A stretch of DNA of 14,070 nt, taken from contig JBDLIL010000024.1 in assembly GCA_039714855.1 (NCBI GenBank), positions 1-14,070 on the forward strand, read 5' to 3'. Below the pieces are notes generated by a model. It had not been told where the DNA came from, searched no databases, and saw only the letters and a program-made list of their open reading frames with translations. The position numbers and the translations under genes were made by a program. Source of the DNA: JBDLIL01 sp039714855. GTDB lineage: Bacteria > Patescibacteriota > Microgenomatia > UBA1400 > PJMF01. Below, piece by piece: positions 12,173-14,070 of this stretch (within the stretch, counting starts at the first letter, position 1; each line of letters begins with the position of its first letter).

Positions 12173-12226
12173 AAAAAACCTCCTTCCTCAGCTCCAGAAA
12201 CCTGGAACCAAGAAACGAGGTTTCTT
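12173..12226 (-). promoter_or_regulatory. hpf leader with two exclusive folds, one hiding the ribosome binding site
   Basis: On the mRNA, AAGAAAC-CTC-GTTTCTT (12210-12226) and TCCAG-GTTT-CTGGA (12193-12206) can form hairpins that leave AAGGAGG (12179-12185) free, eight bases from the ATG. Alternatively AAGAAACCTC (12217-12226) can pair over ten positions (nine Watson-Crick, one G-U) with GAGGTTTTTT (12173-12182), which covers the Shine-Dalgarno site and excludes the first hairpin. Confidence 0.5.
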
Positions 12227-12256
12227 GATAATTTCGATGAATGTCATCTGCGTAAA

Positions 12257-12285
12257 TTTATAGCAAACTAAGATCAAAAAGTGAA
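12257..12285 (-). promoter_or_regulatory. Promoter of hpf
   Basis: TTCACT (12280-12285), a 17-base spacer and TATAAA (12257-12262) with an upstream TGC make an extended -10 promoter on the minus strand. Transcription should begin near 12250, leaving a leader of about 80 bases. Confidence 0.6.
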
Positions 12286-12301
12286 GGTGTAAGAAGTATG
12301 T

Positions 12302-12928
12302 TTACAAGTCTCTACGCCCTTCTAGGGCTCTAGCTAAAGTTACGCCATCGGCGTATTCTATGTCTGCTCCTATGGGCAAACCATGACCTATGCGAGTAAT
12401 TTTTAATTCTGCCTGCCTTGCGGATCCTTGGCGAAGTAGGGGTGAATTGGATATTAATTCTTTGATATATAACGCCGTAGCCTCACCTTCCATAGTGGGG
12501 TTAGTAGCCAAAATTATCTCCTCTACTTCATTCAATCTTTTTAAGATATCTTTTAAATATAATTGGTCGGGACCAATATTATTTAGTGGTGCTATAGCCC
12601 CATGAAGTACATGATAAAAGCCGTCATATCTATCTGAGCGCTCTATAGCTAATACATCTAGTGGTTGCTCCATAATCATTAGCTTACTTTTATCTCTATT
12701 TTGATCATCACAAATATTACAAGGATTTTGTTCGCTCACATTGTGACACTGATCACAGAGCACTGTATCTTGCTTTAGAGCAACTAGTTTATTTGCAAAA
12801 TCTTGCAATTCAGCATCTGGGTTGTGCAATAAATAAAAAACTAGGCGCTGGGCAGATTTGGGACCTACTCCAGGTAATCGCTCAAATTTTTCTATTAGTT
12901 GTCGTATGGCCTTTGGTAGTTTGGTCAT
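12302..12928 (-). CDS. recR: Recombination mediator RecR
   Basis: RecR acts with RecO (and RecF) to load RecA on SSB-coated DNA. The 208-residue protein has a helix-hairpin-helix (LPGVGPKSAQR, 18-28), a four-cysteine zinc site (C58, C61, C70, C73), and a Toprim domain (about 82-180, EQPLDVLAIERS then ILATNPTMEGEATALYI). It ends with IGHGLPIGADIEYADGVTLARALEGRRDL. Between the last Toprim helix and the RIGHG segment there are about eleven extra residues (SPLLRQGSARQAE, 162-174) against E. coli RecR, encoded by a copy of the dispersed repeat. A TGC-TACCAT hexamer ends seven bases before the ATG. Its usual partner dnaX/ybaB is not next to it here. Confidence 0.95.
   Translation of the reverse strand: MTKLPKAIRQLIEKFERLPGVGPKSAQRLVFYLLHNPDAELQDFANKLVALKQDTVLCDQCHNVSEQNPCNICDDQNRDKSKLMIMEQPLDVLAIERSDRYDGFYHVLHGAIAPLNNIGPDQLYLKDILKRLNEVEEIILATNPTMEGEATALYIKELISNSPLLRQGSARQAELKITRIGHGLPIGADIEYADGVTLARALEGRRDL
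12405..12446 (-). repeat. Dispersed repeat copy lying in frame within recR
   Basis: On the coding strand this runs CCCCTAC-TTCGCCAAGGATCCGCAAGGCAGGC-AGAATT and aligns with 8309-8349 at about 33 of 42 positions, with the same ends (CCTAC and AGAATT). It adds about 11-12 codons without breaking the reading frame. Confidence 0.55.
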
Positions 12929-12944
12929 GTGGAAGATGGTAGCA
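12929..12944 (-). promoter_or_regulatory. Possible extended -10 of recR, leaderless geometry
   Basis: TGC-TACCAT (12936-12944, minus strand) ends seven bases before the recR ATG. TACCAT matches only four of six -10 positions. No Shine-Dalgarno site is visible, so this is the only visible start signal. Confidence 0.35.
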
Positions 12945-12956
12945 GAATAGGCGTCT

Positions 12957-12970
12957 TGAAACCAGTTTCA
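12957..12970. repeat. 14-bp inverted repeat between recR and the upstream gene
   Basis: TGAAAC-CA-GTTTCA covers the stop codon of the upstream unknown gene. There is no U-tract. It may bind a regulator or mean nothing. Confidence 0.3.
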
Positions 12971-13336
12971 TTGGCTAAGCATTTGATCAAAAAAAATCAA
13001 TAAATCCATAGATTTTGTTTTACTGATAAGCCAAGTAATAAATTCAAACACAGATTTATTGGATTTATCTTCTTTGCTTACAGATGTTTGATTAATAGCT
13101 TCTTGCACAGAGTTGGCAAAGGCTTCAAGTTGGTCATCCTGATCTAGTTCTTCTCTAGAAGGTAAGCATTTGTAAAACTCACTTACGCTAGCTTGTAGCA
13201 ACACGCTATCAACATAAGCACCATATGCTTCGCTCATTTGCGGCATAACATGCCAAAGAAACTCCAAGTAATGCATGATCAACCAATCAAATTCTAGAGA
13301 GGAAAAACTATCATTTTGTTTAAGATCTTCAATCAT
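12968..13336 (-). CDS. Unrecognised acidic helical protein
   Basis: No family recognised. The 122-residue product is acidic, with several aromatic residues near the N-terminus (FDWLIMHYLEFLWHVMPQ, about 16-33), a polar middle (REELDQDDQLEAF), and an amphipathic C-terminal half (SVFEFITWLISKTKSMDLLIFFDQMLSQ). The hydrophobic stretches are too broken by charges to be sure membrane segments; an all-helical soluble fold is more likely. There is no signal peptide. A perfect TATAAT ends six bases before the ATG, giving good support for the start and for real expression. It is 39 bases upstream of recR on the same strand and divergent from the small plus-strand ORF. Confidence 0.7.
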   Translation of the reverse strand: MIEDLKQNDSFSSLEFDWLIMHYLEFLWHVMPQMSEAYGAYVDSVLLQASVSEFYKCLPSREELDQDDQLEAFANSVQEAINQTSVSKEDKSNKSVFEFITWLISKTKSMDLLIFFDQMLSQ

Positions 13337-13371
13337 GGGATTATTATATCGTCAGGGAAATAATCTGGCAT
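13337..13371 (-). promoter_or_regulatory. Promoter of the acidic unknown gene, predicted leaderless
   Basis: ATGCCA (13366-13371, 4 of 6), a 17-base spacer and a perfect TATAAT (13343-13348) lie on the minus strand; six bases then lead to the ATG at 13336. The start site should fall at the start codon. Confidence 0.6.
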
Positions 13372-13400
13372 TTGCTTCAATAAAATTATCGGGTTAGAAT
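13372..13400 (+). promoter_or_regulatory. Possible plus-strand promoter
   Basis: TTGCTT (13372-13377), 17 bases and TAGAAT (13395-13400) form a weak to moderate promoter. It is back to back with the minus-strand promoter and about 40 bases before the small plus-strand ORF. Confidence 0.4.
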
Positions 13401-13441
13401 ATTGAGTGTTAGTAAATAGTAACGAAGTAAAAAATAGCTAG

Positions 13442-13675
13442 ATGTTAAATCCAACTGAACAAAGCCTTTATACCCAACTTGAAATGGCAATAACAGCAGA
13501 TAAGCAGTCTACTTTTATTAACAACTTAATGATTGCTTACGCCTTTTTAGCAAACGACACGAATATCCAAGAATCAGCGAATCACATAAAACAACATACA
13601 AACCCTGACACAAGACATGTTTTGCGCTTCGCTAACTTAACCAGCCAAGCAATCATAGCCCATACGGCTCATTGA
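13442..13675 (+). CDS. Small hypothetical protein
   Basis: A 77-residue ORF with no recognised domain. Composition looks like a real protein rather than a shadow: helical stretches (LYTQLEMAITADKQSTFINNLMIAYAFLA), few rare residues and no low complexity. It fills a space where no other gene exists, follows a possible promoter, and its stop overlaps by 7 bases the stop of the convergent CarB-like gene. There is no Shine-Dalgarno site before the ATG. Without homologues it remains tentative; it could be a small protein specific to this lineage. Confidence 0.5.
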   Translation: MLNPTEQSLYTQLEMAITADKQSTFINNLMIAYAFLANDTNIQESANHIKQHTNPDTRHVLRFANLTSQAIIAHTAH

Positions 13676-14070
13676 GACCTATCCATAGGGTCATCACTAC
13701 TTCTTTTTATCTCTCGCGTGACTCTTTTTGCCTCTTGCAAACCAGCAATCTTGCTTCTAGAAGATTGAGATTGCAATTCAGCAATTGCTTCTTTCCAAGC
13801 TTGCCGAAATTGATCACTACCTACTTCTAAACCGAGCTTATTCGCCATTTTGTTTTGCCATGTTTCTATCTGGTCTTTAGAGAGCATAGAATCCAAAAAG
13901 TCTCCATGAAAATTCGACTCGCGCTTAATCAATCCTTTTTGAATCACTTCCTCAAAACTTCTTCCCAAAGCCATAATTTCTCCCACAGATTTCATCTCAC
14001 TACTAATTTCTTTGGAGACCATTCTAAATTTATTCAGATCCCAGCGAGGAATTTTAAGTGCCAGATAATC
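13669..14070 (-). CDS. CarB-like ATP-grasp protein, 3' part (5' end outside window), cut short after first half
   Basis: The frame is open to the window edge. Its visible N-terminal part, DYLALKIPRWDLNKFR followed by EMKSVGEIMALGRSFEEVIQKGL, matches the end of the first ATP-grasp unit of carbamoyl phosphate synthase large chain. In full-length CarB this segment is followed by an oligomerisation domain, a second ATP-grasp unit and an MGS-like domain, about 700 more residues. Here a different tail of about 87 residues follows (LSKDQIETWQNKMANKLGLEVGSDQFRQAWKEAI, then a Ser/Arg/Lys-rich end) and then a stop. It may be a stand-alone ATP-grasp enzyme, one half of a split synthase, or a degraded gene. 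The stop converges with the small plus-strand ORF. Confidence 0.75.
   Translation of the reverse strand, partial: DYLALKIPRWDLNKFRMVSKEISSEMKSVGEIMALGRSFEEVIQKGLIKRESNFHGDFLDSMLSKDQIETWQNKMANKLGLEVGSDQFRQAWKEAIAELQSQSSRSKIAGLQEAKRVTREIKRSSDDPMDRSQ

Noticed and set aside
4185..14070. UGA-recoded genetic code (as in Gracilibacteria or Absconditabacteria)
   Set aside because: TGA serves as the stop of the Phd antitoxin, the acidic unknown gene, the small plus-strand ORF and the CarB-like gene, and no gene needs read-through.

Overview
The window looks like a piece of a small, AT-rich genome of the Candidate Phyla Radiation (Patescibacteria), possibly Microgenomates. This is inferred from the mix of housekeeping genes with short unrecognised Gln/Glu/Lys-rich proteins, the rarity of Shine-Dalgarno sites, and short dispersed intergenic repeats. 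TGA terminates several genes (for example the Phd antitoxin and the CarB-like gene), so the code appears standard and the UGA=Gly lineages are unlikely.

Layout. Bases 1-252 (+) hold the 3' end of prfA (RF1). It faces a long minus-strand block read from about 7750 down to 354: XRE regulator, ABC exporter, ychF GTPase, a Phd/YefM-RelE toxin-antitoxin pair, the rpsF-ssb-rpsR ribosomal operon, a ctpA-type S41 protease and an RHH-PIN (VapBC-like) pair. Divergent from the XRE gene, on the plus strand, are a degenerate response-regulator receiver protein (7830-8201) and radC (8406-9071), separated by a structured intergenic element. radC converges on cysS with a 4-base stop-codon overlap. Then come, all on the minus strand, two unrecognised charged proteins (one with a 24-bp coding minisatellite), hpf, recR and an acidic unknown protein. 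A small plus-strand ORF (13442-13675) converges on the 3' end of a CarB-like ATP-grasp gene that runs off the window.

How it works together. Most genes are housekeeping functions in translation (RF1, S6, S18, CysRS, HPF, YchF), DNA maintenance (SSB, RadC, RecR) and envelope or proteolysis (CtpA, ABC exporter), with two type II toxin-antitoxin cassettes in between. The most unusual theme is expression signals. At least seven genes have a -10-like hexamer ending exactly 6 or 7 bases before the start codon, which predicts leaderless mRNAs. By contrast ssb, hpf and rpsF have longer leaders with a purine-rich or perfect Shine-Dalgarno site, and the rpsF and hpf leaders can fold; the hpf leader can form two mutually exclusive structures, one hiding the ribosome binding site.

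Other notable points: an 82-base element at 8207-8288 that folds as a near-perfect four-way junction; a dispersed repeat present between genes (8309-8349, degenerate at 2553-2580) and also in frame inside recR; a TGTACA palindrome over the antitoxin promoter as in YefM-YoeB operators; a CysRS with QIGN in place of HIGH; and a CarB homologue cut off after its first ATP-grasp unit. All assignments come from reading sequence alone, without database searches.
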